Assembly: GCF_041770905.1 (NCBI RefSeq)
Contig: NZ_JBEUWX010000002.1
Location: forward strand, 992,001-1,056,000
Source: Propionivibrio hellwigii
GTDB taxonomy: Bacteria > Pseudomonadota > Gammaproteobacteria > Burkholderiales > Rhodocyclaceae
Direction: 5' to 3'
DNA length: 64,000 nucleotides
Shown in pieces: positions 35,105-44,269 of the stretch. Made by a program: the position numbers and the translations under genes. The notes below the pieces were generated by a model. It saw only the letters and a list, made by a program, of their open reading frames with translations. It was not told where the DNA came from and did not search any database. Positions within the stretch are counted from its first letter, which is position 1. The number at the start of each line of letters is the position of its first letter.

Positions 35105-36508
35105 CATGGATGCGGCGCACGCTGATCTTGACCCGTGCGCCGATCTTGAGCAGTTTCAGGCGCAGGCTCTCGCAGGTGGCCTCGGCCAGTTCGGTGCCAG
35201 CCAGCCCGATGCGGCACAGCGCTTCGAGCATGACGTAGGCGAAGGAGGCGAACCACAGCCGCAGCTGATTGGCCCGCATCGTCGCCGTTGAGGTGCGATC
35301 GGCGAACAGGTGTAGCTGGCACTCCTTGATGCGGTTCTCCATTTCGCCTCGGGCGCAGTACAGCGCCTCGTACAGTTCGCGTGCCGGCCAGCGCTGAGCG
35401 TCCAGGCTGGTGACGATGAAGCGCGGATTGGCCTTGCCCGGCAGCTGCTCGGCCTTGCCGACGACCCGCCGGGCGCACGACCAGCTGTCAAGGGTGCGGT
35501 AGGTGAAGTCGCGAAACCGCCGTGCGGGCTTGCCGGTCTGGGTGCATTCGGCCTGCGCCTGGCTCATCTCGGTTTCGATCTGGGCCTTGAGCCGGTCGTT
35601 CTTGGCCAGCCCGAAGACGAAGTCGATGTGCGTCTGCTCGCACCAACTCATCAAGGCATCGCGCGCAAAGCCCGAGTCGGCACGCAGCACGATGCGCACC
35701 TCCGGCCAGTGGCGGCGGATCTGGGTGACGATGCGTTCGAGTTCATCGATGCTGCCCGCCGAGGCATCCGTGTTGGCCCGGCGCAGCTTGGCGGCGAGCA
35801 GATGTCGGCCGCAGAAGATGTACAGCGGCAGGTAGCAGTAGCCGCCGTAGTAACCATGGAAGAAACGCCCTTCCTGCTGGCCGTGCAGCGGGTCGTCGGT
35901 GGCGTCCAGATCGAGGATGATCTCGTCAGGTGCCTGCTCGTGCGCCTCAATGAAGCACGCGACGAACAGCGACTCGAAGGCCGCCGGATCGTGAGCGATC
36001 TTGTGATAGCGCGAACCGTCCTTGGTGTCGGGGGCATGTTCGAGCCGGTTCAAGGTCGACTTGCCCGCCAGCGGCTCGCAGCCCTTGCGCCGAGCGCTGA
36101 GCTTACCGGCCAGCGTGGCCAGTACCGGGTCACGGCGCAATTGATCGTGATCGTTCAGGTCCTCGTAGCCCAGCGCGATCCCCACGATCCGTTGCATCAC
36201 CAACGTGTGCACCGTGTGTTCGATCAGCTCCGGATCGCGCCCATCCTCGAAGCAGGCCGCCACCCGTTCGGTCAGCCGCAAGGTGCGATCGACCTCGCGC
36301 AGCAACAGCGCGCCCGCATCCGAACTGATCTGCCCTCCGTCGAAATCCACCGCCACCTGGCGGCCATCAATACGCTTCGCGCATGGGCTGACTACGGTAC
36401 ACTGTGTCGGCATCGCGGCTTCCTCAGAGATATGGTTAAGTCGTTCTCGCAAAAAAACTTTCTCATATCTCCGGCCGCGATGCACCTTCTATCTGTGAGA
36501 AATGCGGG
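34803..36508 (-). mobile_element. IS1380-family insertion sequence (1706 bp)
   Basis: The element has terminal inverted repeats (left CCCACATTTCTCACA; right, read inward, CCCGCATTTCTCACA: one mismatch in 15). It is flanked by 4-base TTAG duplications at 34799-34802 and 36509-36512. One transposase gene fills it on the minus strand. Length, ends and duplication size fit the IS1380 family. It is GC-rich inside an AT-rich toxin tip, and its ends look undamaged, suggesting a fairly recent insertion. Confidence 0.9.
35034..36413 (-). CDS. IS1380-family transposase
   Basis: This DDE transposase of 459 residues (start ATG 36413 behind GAGGAAG) catalyses element excision and insertion. Typical segments are VDFDGGQISSDAGALLLREV, then RDPELIEHTVHTLVMQRIVG, ALGYEDLNDHDQLRRDPVLA, LDLDATDDPLHGQQEG, and VLRADSGFARDALM. 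The pattern DADD..HG and RADSGF carries the conserved acidic residues. A GTG 24 codons upstream, inside the terminal region, is an alternative start. The gene appears complete. Confidence 0.93.
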   Translation of the reverse strand: MPTQCTVVSPCAKRIDGRQVAVDFDGGQISSDAGALLLREVDRTLRLTERVAACFEDGRDPELIEHTVHTLVMQRIVGIALGYEDLNDHDQLRRDPVLATLAGKLSARRKGCEPLAGKSTLNRLEHAPDTKDGSRYHKIAHDPAAFESLFVACFIEAHEQAPDEIILDLDATDDPLHGQQEGRFFHGYYGGYCYLPLYIFCGRHLLAAKLRRANTDASAGSIDELERIVTQIRRHWPEVRIVLRADSGFARDALMSWCEQTHIDFVFGLAKNDRLKAQIETEMSQAQAECTQTGKPARRFRDFTYRTLDSWSCARRVVGKAEQLPGKANPRFIVTSLDAQRWPARELYEALYCARGEMENRIKECQLHLFADRTSTATMRANQLRLWFASFAYVMLEALCRIGLAGTELAEATCESLRLKLLKIGARVKISVRRIHVSMASSHPFQTTWRLAQARLAPG

Positions 36509-36512
36509 TTAG

Positions 36513-36556
36513 GAACAAAACTTTTTCAAAGATTTAGGACAAATATAAGGCGTTAG
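36513..36556 (+). pseudogene. 3' end of displaced tip 3 beyond the IS
   Basis: These 44 bases complete tip 3 after the IS: GTKLFQRFRTNIRR and TAG, in frame with 34802 after removal of the IS and one TTAG copy. Confidence 0.72.
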
Positions 36557-36557
36557 T

Positions 36558-37124
36558 ATGAATATAAAAATATCTGTTTTATTTACATTAATTTTTTTAC
36601 CATTGATATTATACGCCGAGGGAAAATCGGTACAACCTAAGATTAGTTGTGCTGTTATTCAGCATAATCAGCAGATTGCGGCATTTTTTCCATTAAATAA
36701 ATCTCGGAAAAAATTAAAATGGTTTAAAAATAAAAAAACAGAAAATTATGATGAATTTATGTGGATTGCAGAAGCAGGATTTATTAAAAATGAAAAATTT
36801 GTTTCTACTGGGAGAGTAATGAGCTATAACGTTGGTAGCTTTAGGGCTAATAAGTTTAAAATTAAGACAGGAAATATTGAAGATCTTCTTAAAGATGGCT
36901 GGGGTAGTGTATATTTTATAGAAAAAAATAAAAATAATTTTATTGATAACTCTAGAGAAAATATAATATTTGCGAAGGCATTAGATAATGAAGTAATGAT
37001 TTTTACAAACACTCCATATGCTTATAAATTTATATTATCAGACAACCCTACTCATTTTAAGTTAAAATATTTTTCAATTGATCAAGTTGGTAATTATTCA
37101 TGTATTACAAATATTGAGAAATAA
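36558..37124 (+). CDS. Periplasmic immunity candidate for tip 3
   Basis: The 188-residue protein has a signal peptide (ISVLFTLIFLPLILYAEG) and a soluble domain related to the product of 30935-31516 (shared EFMWIAEAGFIKNEKF, IEDLLKDGWGSVYF, NPTHFKLKYF, YSCIT features). The ATG is one base after the ancestral tip 3 stop. It remains open although the toxin is split by the IS. Its expression may depend on the IS or on a local AT-rich promoter. No known family recognised. Confidence 0.72.
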   Translation: MNIKISVLFTLIFLPLILYAEGKSVQPKISCAVIQHNQQIAAFFPLNKSRKKLKWFKNKKTENYDEFMWIAEAGFIKNEKFVSTGRVMSYNVGSFRANKFKIKTGNIEDLLKDGWGSVYFIEKNKNNFIDNSRENIIFAKALDNEVMIFTNTPYAYKFILSDNPTHFKLKYFSIDQVGNYSCITNIEK

Positions 37125-37188
37125 CTAAATTTTATTTATAAATAATTCTTATAGTTGTACTTATCAAAATAAGTATATTTTTAATTAA

Positions 37189-37299
37189 TTCATTCATGGT
37201 GACAACTCAAGGAGAGATGCTTCAGAAGGCTGCATTATTATGCCTAGAGCTGTTAGAGATACATTAAATTCTGGAGATCATCTGGAGGTAGTCAGATGA
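37189..37299 (+). pseudogene. C-terminal remnant of a DUF2778 (L,D-transpeptidase-like) toxin
   Basis: The open stretch FIHGDNSRRDASEGCIIMPR continues to LEVVR and TGA. HGDN followed by SEGCI matches the catalytic His and Cys motifs of DUF2778/Tlde1-type peptidoglycan-modifying toxins. An in-frame TAA at 37186-37188 and lack of the N-terminal part show it is a fragment. Its stop overlaps the next gene by ATGA. Confidence 0.7.
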
Positions 37300-37811
37300 G
37301 ATTTACCTTATTTATTTTATTGATCTTGTTTACTTTTACCACCAAAGCAGAATCTTTATGCAATTACCCTATAACTATAGGGAAAAATATTTTTTCTTTG
37401 AATCAAACGACTCTTGAAGAAATTGACAAGAAGTATGGGTTTACTGAAAGATTTGATTTTGGAGAATATGGAACACAAGCTGTTTGTTATCAAAATAGCA
37501 AAAATTTTTTATTATTTGGATTTCATAATAGAAATAAAAATATGATTTTATCAAGAGTTGAAGTTTCTTTATTACCACCAACAGGACATGAAAAATCTTT
37601 TTGTTTATCTATAGATGAAAAACTAGCAATAAATAATAAGCTGCTTGGTTCATTATCTTTAAATTTAAAAGACAAAAATTCTAAGATAGAATTTAAACAA
37701 AATGATACTAATTTAAAAGGCAAGAATGGGCCATGCTTTATTTTAGAAGATTATTTATATTTTTATAATAGACTTGCATTTTACGCTATTGGAATTAGTG
37801 AAAATGACTAG
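37296..37811 (+). CDS. Periplasmic immunity candidate for the DUF2778 toxin
   Basis: The 171-residue product has a signal peptide (FTLFILLILFTFTTKAES) and a Cys-containing soluble part (CNYPITIGKNIFSLNQTTLE, AVCYQNSKNFLLFGF, FCLSIDEKLAINNKLLGSL). It is homologous in layout to 47038-47526: CxYxIxI start, CYxxxxxxxLxFGF middle, and a CxxSxxxLxxxNKxxG-like helix. That gene also follows a DUF2778-type end. This double association makes an immunity role against the L,D-transpeptidase-like toxin likely. It is intact while the toxin is a remnant. Confidence 0.72.
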   Translation: MRFTLFILLILFTFTTKAESLCNYPITIGKNIFSLNQTTLEEIDKKYGFTERFDFGEYGTQAVCYQNSKNFLLFGFHNRNKNMILSRVEVSLLPPTGHEKSFCLSIDEKLAINNKLLGSLSLNLKDKNSKIEFKQNDTNLKGKNGPCFILEDYLYFYNRLAFYAIGISEND

Positions 37812-37835
37812 GTTTACTGTTTTAAACAAGCGGCT

Positions 37836-38315
37836 ATGAATAATAATATTTTAACGATTAAAGTTTATTCAGGTTTACGCTGGCTTTTTTATTCTATTTG
37901 TTTTCTTTTATATTGCTTAATTATTGCCATATTATTCAAATATGGTGTTTCAAAGCCAAGACTTATTGAAGCAGGCAAGGTATTTTTTGTAGTTACATTG
38001 ATTACCATATTTTTTATATATGCTCACGAGTCTTTTGAGATTCGGTATAACCAGACCTTTTTCAGTTACCGCAGTTCATTTCAGAGACATTATCGCGACA
38101 TTTCTTACTCACAGATTGAGCGGTTATGGATTGAGTTTGAACGCAAGCCGTTCCAGGCGCTGGACACGCTAAAGGTGCGCCTGAAAGACGGCCGGATTAT
38201 CAAGATTACCCGAACAGCCTTCCCACAACCGGCTTACCGCAATTTTGAGCAGATGCTTCAGGAGAGAACAGGACTGAAGATCAAGGGACACTCGCCCCTG
38301 GTGGCTAAACCATGA
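37836..38315 (+). CDS. Chimeric two-TM/PH-like membrane protein
   Basis: The 159-residue product has an N-terminal half (ILTIKVYSGLRWLFYSICFL and a second membrane segment) that differs from its relatives. From RYNQTFFSYRSSFQRHYR onward it equals the proteins at 24259-24747 and 54789-55277. The switch from different to identical sequence is abrupt, at about 38044, within codons for the segment after the second membrane helix. From here identity continues through rhs3. This suggests homologous recombination inside the gene. Role as immunity to a lost tip is inference. Confidence 0.65.
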   Translation: MNNNILTIKVYSGLRWLFYSICFLLYCLIIAILFKYGVSKPRLIEAGKVFFVVTLITIFFIYAHESFEIRYNQTFFSYRSSFQRHYRDISYSQIERLWIEFERKPFQALDTLKVRLKDGRIIKITRTAFPQPAYRNFEQMLQERTGLKIKGHSPLVAKP

Positions 38316-41300
38316 TTTAATATCATTATCTGATTTAGCCAGATACCAGAAAGGAAATGGCCTATGGGACGTTCAGCGGCGCGCCTAGGAGACGGGGTAT
38401 CCCATGGAGTGATCGTGAGCGGCTCCTCGAGCGTCCTGATAGGAGACCAGGGGGCGGTAGCCTGCTCGGTCTGTCCGGGCGGACTACAGGTTGGCGCCCC
38501 GGTCAATCCACAGCTGGGCGCCAAAGTACTGGTTGGAGAAGAAGAACAAGACTTCGCCCTGCCCGGCGCCCTGTCCCTTATCTGGCAAAGGCACTACTCC
38601 AGCTACGTCAATGCCGAACAGGGCGGCGCCTGCGGTCTGTTCGGCTACGGCTGGAAGAGCGCCCTGGAACTTTCCCTGCATCTGGACACAAACGGAGTGA
38701 GCCTCTTTGACAGCGCCGGGCGCATCCTCCGCTTCCCGACACCGCTGCACCCGGGAGAAGCCCTCTACAGCCCCAGCGAAGACATCTACCTGCTGCGCGG
38801 CGGTCAAGCCGGCCCTGAGAGCACATCACCGGCACAAGCCCCTGTAGAGGGTCATGGCGTACACCACTTCGGGGAAAGCGCATCCGCGCTACAGCCCCGT
38901 TCCCCCATCCCGGTGGCCAGCGCTACCCTGCCCGCGGCGCGTACCGCCCATGCCGACACCTCGGTTATACCCATAGCCACAGAGAACGCTTCCCCCCTTC
39001 CGGCCTGGCACAGCCAGTCCCAATGGCATCATGTTCCTGTCGCCTGGGCCGGATCGGACAATCACATCATCGCCAGCGACAGCGACGGGCGCATCCTCTG
39101 GCACTTCACCCCTGGAGAAGCTGGATACTGGCGTCTGGTTACACGACGCGATCTTATCGGCCGTGAACAGAAGATCCTGTACGCCGAAGACCTGCCGCCA
39201 GAACAGCGCACCCTGCCGCTCAAATGGCAACAGCAGCGCAAACCCGCTGACCGGGTCGACTTGCCCGGTCACCTGCCCTGCCTCATTACGGACGGCACAG
39301 GCCGGCGCTACCGTCTTCACTACACCTGCCTTGACACCCGGGCCGCCGCTGCCTGGCAACAGGAACACGAGCGGCGATTGCAAGCGCTGGCACGGGGAGA
39401 GGCCCTGCCGCGCCCGCCGACCGGCCCCGGCCACAATGCCCAGGCCGGCTGGCAGCAGGAGACCGGCATCCGGCTCGAACGCATCGACTGGGAGAACCCG
39501 CCGACCGGCGTTCCCCTGCCCCTGGTGCGCTACGTCTATGACCGTGCCGGCGACCTCATCGGCGTTCATGACCGCAGCGGCAGGCGTGTCCGCGAATTTG
39601 CCTACGCCGCCCACCTGATGAGCGCCCACCGCTATCGCGGCGGCCCCTGGCACCGCTACCGCTACGAAGGCCAGGCCGAGGCATCCGGCACCCCCCTGCC
39701 CGGGGCGCGCGTCATCGAACAGCACAACGAACAGGGCCTGAACTACCGCTTCACCTACCTCTCCGAGCCCCCGTCCCCCGACGGACAGATGCGCCAACGC
39801 ACCGAAGTGACCGACAGCCTGGGCCGGCAGGACATCTACCGCTTTACCGGCAGCGGCGGCTTATCCCGTCTGACCGAACACCAGCGCGCCGACGGCAGCA
39901 TCGAGCGCATGGAATACGACAGCTTCGGCCGCCTCACCGCCCTCACCGACCCCCTGGGCGGCACCCGTTATCTGCGCCGTGACGGACAGGGGCGCATCAC
40001 CGGCCTGCAAGGCCCGGAAGGCAGTTACAGCCGCGCCCGTTACGACGACGCCGGCCAGCTTGCCGAAACCACCGATGAGGCCGGCCGCACCACACGTTAC
40101 GCCTACGATGCCTTCGGCCGCCTGAGCCGTATCCATCAGCAAGGGGCCGACCAGGACGAAGAGGCCGCGCTGACCACCCACTACCACTACCCCGACCCAC
40201 AGAATGCCCCGCTCACCGCCCATCTGCCCGTCAGCATCATCGATGCCCGCGGCGGCATTCGGCATCTTGCCTACAATGCGGCCGGCCAGCTTGTCGGCCA
40301 TACCGACTGCTCGGGGCAGCGCACTGCCTACGCCTACGACCTCTTCGGCGCGCTGACCGAAGAGACCGATGCCCTCGGCCAGCGCACCGCCTACCGTTAC
40401 GACGAAGCCGGTCAGCTGACCGAAACCTGTCTGCCTGACGGATCGCGCCTATGCCAGCAGTGGAACGACTTTGGCCAGATCACCCGTCTCTGGCAGCAGG
40501 ATGCCCATGACCAGGCCGTCGCCGGTTCCGAAACCCGCCTCTGCTACGACCTCTGGGGCCGCCTTGTTGAACGCCGGCACGGCGGCCAGCGCATCGGCAT
40601 GCACTACGACGAAGCCGGCCGCCTCATCGAACTGACCAACGAGAACGGCGCGGTCAGCCGCTTCGCCTACGACCTCATGGACCGGCTCATCGAAGAGACC
40701 GGCTTTGACGGCAGAGTACAACGCTACCAGTACGATGCGGCAGGTCATCTCATCGCCCATCACGACGGAGAGGGCCGCCGCCACTGTTACCAGTGGAACA
40801 AGGCCGGTTATCTCACCCGAATCCTGAGCAGCCAGCACGGATCGCAAGGCACCGTCCAGCGCATCGCCCATCTTCACTACGACAAGGCCGGCGCCTTAAA
40901 CCGCGTCACGCACGCCCTGCAGCAGCCCGGTCAGGAGACCCCCCGCCTGTGCAGCGAGCTATGCATGGCGTACGATAGCCTCGGACGTCTGACCGGAGAA
41001 ACGCAAAGGCTCTATGCGCAGAGCAACTTCGCGACGGATGGCGCCCCGCCGCCCGTCGAATACGAGCACGCCATTCGCCACACCCTCAACCCGCTGGGCA
41101 GGCGCACCGCCAGCGAGCAGGCCATCTGCCGGGTCGATTACCTGCGCTATGGCGCCGGTCACCTGCATGGCCTCCTCCTGAACGGAGAAGAAGTCCTCAG
41201 CCTTGAACGCGACGCCCTGCACCGGGAAACCCGCCGCCGTTACAAGAACGGCGCCGAACGCATCCAGACATTCACCCTGAGGGGGCAGACCGAAGGAGAG

Positions 41301-42919
41301 CACTGGCAGCTGGGCAATGCCGCCAGCATCCCGGCGCCGCTCATCGGACAGCTCTACAAACGCCGGTATCAGTACGATGCCCTGGGTCAGCTTACCGGCC
41401 TCACCCAGGGCCAGACCCATCCCCAAGTCCTGCATTACGCCTACGATGCATCCGGCCGGCTCATTGGGGAGACCGGCAGCGGCCCTTCCGGCCGTGCCCT
41501 GCACTGGCATTTCGACCCGGCCGGCAACCGGCTACCGTGGTCGCATCCCGGAGAAGCTGCGGGCGGGCGCACCTACGCCCAATCTCACCCCCAATCCCAA
41601 TTCCAGCCCCAGCCTCAACAACCCCAACTTCAATCACAACTCCAATCCCAATCCCTTCTCCGGGCCGCCGGGCAATCGCCTGTCCGCACACACCTTCCAC
41701 ACGTGCCGTCAGACCCCATGATGGCGCCTGTGCAGATAGAGGGAGAGGGGGCGACAGCGGGCAGCATCGCCTGCTGGCCGGACAACCGCATCGGACACAG
41801 CGATGAGGCCGCCTACCGGTACGATGCCCAGGGCAACCGCATCGGCGCCGATTCCCTTAAGGAGGGCGGGCGTCAGGAACTCTTCTACGATGTCGATAAC
41901 CGGCTCATTGAAGTGCGTCAGTTCGACGCGCACGGCCGTCCCGCCTACACCAGCATTTACCGTTACGATCCCTTCGGCCGGCGGCTGAGTCAAACCGTCA
42001 TCGCCTACGAAACAACAACCACGCAAACCGCACGCCCCGGAGAAGAAACGCGCCCGGCCAGGCAAACCAGAACAGAAACCAGCGCACCCATCATCAACGA
42101 ACAGACCGCCTACGGCCGGGACGGCGACCTTCAGGAAACACAAACGCTTCAGGCATCACAGGCGCCGCAGGCATTGCAATCATCGCACAGACAAACGATG
42201 CAAACCGCGCAAGCGCCGCAAACCCCGCCGGCGCCCACGGAAACAACCCGAACCACGTATTACGGCTGGGACGGGGATCATCTGGTTCAGATCAAAAGCC
42301 CTACGGGCACAACACACATCGTCTATGAGGATGAATACAGTTTTACTCCGCTCATCGAACTCTACCAACCCGCTTGTGCGCAGCCGGAGGAGCAAAGCGA
42401 AGCGCAAGAAGCCATAGCGCGCGTAATGAACAGCCTTGCACAGCTGGGCAGCGAAGAGGTACGCGAGCTACAGCAACAGATCAAGGCGCAGGCCGAAAGC
42501 ATTCTCAGGCAGGGCGGACTCCGGGAAGAGGAGGATGAAGGCGAACGGGAAGGAAAACACGAAGGCGAAGGCAAACACGCGCGCGCCTCAAACGCCCTGC
42601 AGATCCGTTACTTTCACTGTAACCAGATCGGCGCGCCGCTGGCTTTGACCGACGACAAGGGACAGGTCATCTGGGCGGCACGCTACGACCCCTGGGGCAA
42701 CATCGAGGAAGCGTTTAACGCCGACCCCGAACACTTCGAGCAGACGCTGCGCTTGCCGGGGCAGCAACACGATAAAGCCACCGGCCTGTACTATAACCGC
42801 CACCGCTTCTACGACCCCAGGCTGGGCGCTTATATCAGCCAGGATCCGATCGGACTTGACGGCGGAATCAATCTCTCCAGTTATGTCAGAAATCCGGTAC
42901 AGTGGATGGATCCGTGGGG
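38044..42919 (+). repeat. 4.9-kb repeat shared with rhs2 and rhs5 regions
   Basis: The block runs from the 3' half of the membrane-protein gene through the rhs3 core to DPWG. It equals 24476-29351 at an offset of 13568, with only isolated differences (for example one Ala-to-Thr change near residue 197). Both ends fall inside genes, not between them. Confidence 0.8.
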
Positions 42920-43382
42920 GCTATTTTCTGTGGCAGATTTGCCAATTATTCCGGGGCCAATTCTTGATTTTACAACTGCGATTGCGGACTCTGCATCATT
43001 TGGTTTAGGCCCTCTTGCACGCCAAGCAATGGGTATTGATGGTGGTGTAAACAGATGTTCAAAAGCATATTTAGCAGGGGAATGGGCTTCATTTGGTCTT
43101 GGAGCAGGACGCATGGTATATGCTGGCATTGCAAAAGTTGGAGCTGCTATAGCGATGAATGGTGCAGCAGCAATGACTTTTAGAAATGGATTAAAACGGG
43201 TTATGCGAGGCCCATTAGCAGGCTCTAATTATCGTATCAAAACTTATGAAGATTTATTAAATAAATATGGTACAGACGAAGCTATTCAAGCTGCGGCAGG
43301 CCGGACTAACCAAACTGTAAATGCAGTTGGTGCTAATTTAACCGGTGGAGGCTCTGTAAATATTACTTGTGGATGTCCTTGA
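38364..43382 (+). CDS. Rhs effector 3 with a hydrophobic unknown tip
   Basis: A 1672-residue Rhs effector. Residues 1-1520 are the shared PAAR-like/DUF6531/RHS core, here with Thr in place of Ala at about residue 197. The 152-residue tip (LPIIPGPILDFTTAIADSAS, SFGLGAGRMVYAGIAKVGAA, GRTNQTVNAVGANLTGGGSV, ending CGCP) is rich in Gly and Ala and could insert in membranes; no enzyme motif is seen. The last 744 bases of this module recur at 63257-64000 as a displaced tip. A 54-residue membrane protein gene overlaps the stop (TGATG). Confidence 0.93.
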   Translation: MGRSAARLGDGVSHGVIVSGSSSVLIGDQGAVACSVCPGGLQVGAPVNPQLGAKVLVGEEEQDFALPGALSLIWQRHYSSYVNAEQGGACGLFGYGWKSALELSLHLDTNGVSLFDSAGRILRFPTPLHPGEALYSPSEDIYLLRGGQAGPESTSPAQAPVEGHGVHHFGESASALQPRSPIPVASATLPAARTAHADTSVIPIATENASPLPAWHSQSQWHHVPVAWAGSDNHIIASDSDGRILWHFTPGEAGYWRLVTRRDLIGREQKILYAEDLPPEQRTLPLKWQQQRKPADRVDLPGHLPCLITDGTGRRYRLHYTCLDTRAAAAWQQEHERRLQALARGEALPRPPTGPGHNAQAGWQQETGIRLERIDWENPPTGVPLPLVRYVYDRAGDLIGVHDRSGRRVREFAYAAHLMSAHRYRGGPWHRYRYEGQAEASGTPLPGARVIEQHNEQGLNYRFTYLSEPPSPDGQMRQRTEVTDSLGRQDIYRFTGSGGLSRLTEHQRADGSIERMEYDSFGRLTALTDPLGGTRYLRRDGQGRITGLQGPEGSYSRARYDDAGQLAETTDEAGRTTRYAYDAFGRLSRIHQQGADQDEEAALTTHYHYPDPQNAPLTAHLPVSIIDARGGIRHLAYNAAGQLVGHTDCSGQRTAYAYDLFGALTEETDALGQRTAYRYDEAGQLTETCLPDGSRLCQQWNDFGQITRLWQQDAHDQAVAGSETRLCYDLWGRLVERRHGGQRIGMHYDEAGRLIELTNENGAVSRFAYDLMDRLIEETGFDGRVQRYQYDAAGHLIAHHDGEGRRHCYQWNKAGYLTRILSSQHGSQGTVQRIAHLHYDKAGALNRVTHALQQPGQETPRLCSELCMAYDSLGRLTGETQRLYAQSNFATDGAPPPVEYEHAIRHTLNPLGRRTASEQAICRVDYLRYGAGHLHGLLLNGEEVLSLERDALHRETRRRYKNGAERIQTFTLRGQTEGEHWQLGNAASIPAPLIGQLYKRRYQYDALGQLTGLTQGQTHPQVLHYAYDASGRLIGETGSGPSGRALHWHFDPAGNRLPWSHPGEAAGGRTYAQSHPQSQFQPQPQQPQLQSQLQSQSLLRAAGQSPVRTHLPHVPSDPMMAPVQIEGEGATAGSIACWPDNRIGHSDEAAYRYDAQGNRIGADSLKEGGRQELFYDVDNRLIEVRQFDAHGRPAYTSIYRYDPFGRRLSQTVIAYETTTTQTARPGEETRPARQTRTETSAPIINEQTAYGRDGDLQETQTLQASQAPQALQSSHRQTMQTAQAPQTPPAPTETTRTTYYGWDGDHLVQIKSPTGTTHIVYEDEYSFTPLIELYQPACAQPEEQSEAQEAIARVMNSLAQLGSEEVRELQQQIKAQAESILRQGGLREEEDEGEREGKHEGEGKHARASNALQIRYFHCNQIGAPLALTDDKGQVIWAARYDPWGNIEEAFNADPEHFEQTLRLPGQQHDKATGLYYNRHRFYDPRLGAYISQDPIGLDGGINLSSYVRNPVQWMDPWGLFSVADLPIIPGPILDFTTAIADSASFGLGPLARQAMGIDGGVNRCSKAYLAGEWASFGLGAGRMVYAGIAKVGAAIAMNGAAAMTFRNGLKRVMRGPLAGSNYRIKTYEDLLNKYGTDEAIQAAAGRTNQTVNAVGANLTGGGSVNITCGCP

Positions 43383-43546
43383 TGAAAAAGAGAGATTATA
43401 TTTTTATTTGGTTTACCATTTCATTACTGGTCGGTGGATTGGGCAGCTATATCTTTAAGATAAATTTTTGGATTATATCTATTATAGTAGGACTTATATT
43501 GATTATAAATGGTTTAATTGCTGATTGGGAGGACCGTGATATTTGA
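43382..43546 (+). CDS. 54-residue membrane protein, probable immunity to the Rhs3 tip
   Basis: A short gene whose ATG shares a base with the rhs3 stop (TGATG). The product has two membrane segments (YIFIWFTISLLVGGLGSYIF and FWIISIIVGLILIINGLI) and an acidic tail (ADWEDRDI). Its strict linkage to this tip is repeated at 63860-64000, where the copy is cut by the window edge. Small size and two helices fit immunity against a pore-like tip, but this is inference. Confidence 0.65.
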   Translation: MKKRDYIFIWFTISLLVGGLGSYIFKINFWIISIIVGLILIINGLIADWEDRDI

Positions 43547-43619
43547 ATGTGTATTTTGCATAAAAGATAATGGCTTAATTGCTTAAGGAAATTTTGCTGA
43601 GGAATAAGAGTATAATGTT

Positions 43620-44267
43620 TTGCTGGAAGGTCTTTTCCAGAACATTTGCTTGTCCGGACAGTTCCATGATCGCATTACCGGTTTGTACTATAACCGTCAT
43701 CGCTTCTACGACCCCAGGCTGGGCGCTTATATCAGCCAGGATCCCATCGGACTCAAGGGCGGAATTAATCTCTCCGCTTATGTCAGAAATCCGGTACAGT
43801 GGATGGATCCATGGGGACTATGGGAAATACCTTCGTTACCGCGTGGTAATGATGATAATTTTGCTGGATTTTTCTGGAATCGACTTATTGATGGACAGGT
43901 TCGAGATGATATTTTCGACTATGCAAGGGGGTTTGTAATAGGTGTCGCTTCTGTTCCGAGAGGCTGGTTCAGAGCTGGCTATCAAGGAGCAAGGCATCTT
44001 TCTTGCAACAAACAAGCTGAAATTGAAAGACGTGTAGTAAAAACAGCTTTCAGTAACAAACACGTAAGAAGTGTTTTGATGGAGAAAGCAAAAAGTGAAG
44101 CTCTAGATTTTAATAATTATACTGCAAAAAACATTGGAAAGTTTGTTGGAAGATCTATTACAAGCGTAATAACACGCCCATTTGGGATTCTGTCAATTTT
44201 AGGCGATTCAGCGACGGCTGTGAATCAACAAGGTGATATTTTCAAAGCAATATTACTTGGTGATTGA
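43620..44267 (+). CDS. Displaced Rhs tip 4 with a minimal core fragment
   Basis: The 215-residue reading from a TTG enters core sequence at ITGLYYNRHRFYDPRLGAYI (about 43674), passes DPWGL and continues into a tip of about 147 residues (GFVIGVASVPRGWFRAGYQG, then NYTAKNIGKFVGRSITSVIT). The AKNIGKFVGR part resembles AKSIGKMFIGR in the remnant at 54594-54785, so the two belong to one membrane-active-looking family. Only about 60 residues of core remain, and the start is doubtful, so it is probably an archive copy. An immunity-type gene follows. Confidence 0.68.
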   Translation: MLEGLFQNICLSGQFHDRITGLYYNRHRFYDPRLGAYISQDPIGLKGGINLSAYVRNPVQWMDPWGLWEIPSLPRGNDDNFAGFFWNRLIDGQVRDDIFDYARGFVIGVASVPRGWFRAGYQGARHLSCNKQAEIERRVVKTAFSNKHVRSVLMEKAKSEALDFNNYTAKNIGKFVGRSITSVITRPFGILSILGDSATAVNQQGDIFKAILLGD

Positions 44268-44269
44268 CA

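Noticed and set aside
34882..35478. A 198-codon minus-strand frame near the IS1380 left end, considered as a second IS gene
   Set aside because: It is an alternate frame of the transposase C-terminus and outer IS sequence with no motif; IS1380 elements carry one gene.
35628..36512. A 294-codon plus-strand frame across the IS1380 element
   Set aside because: Antisense to the transposase and crossing the inverted repeat; no domain pattern.
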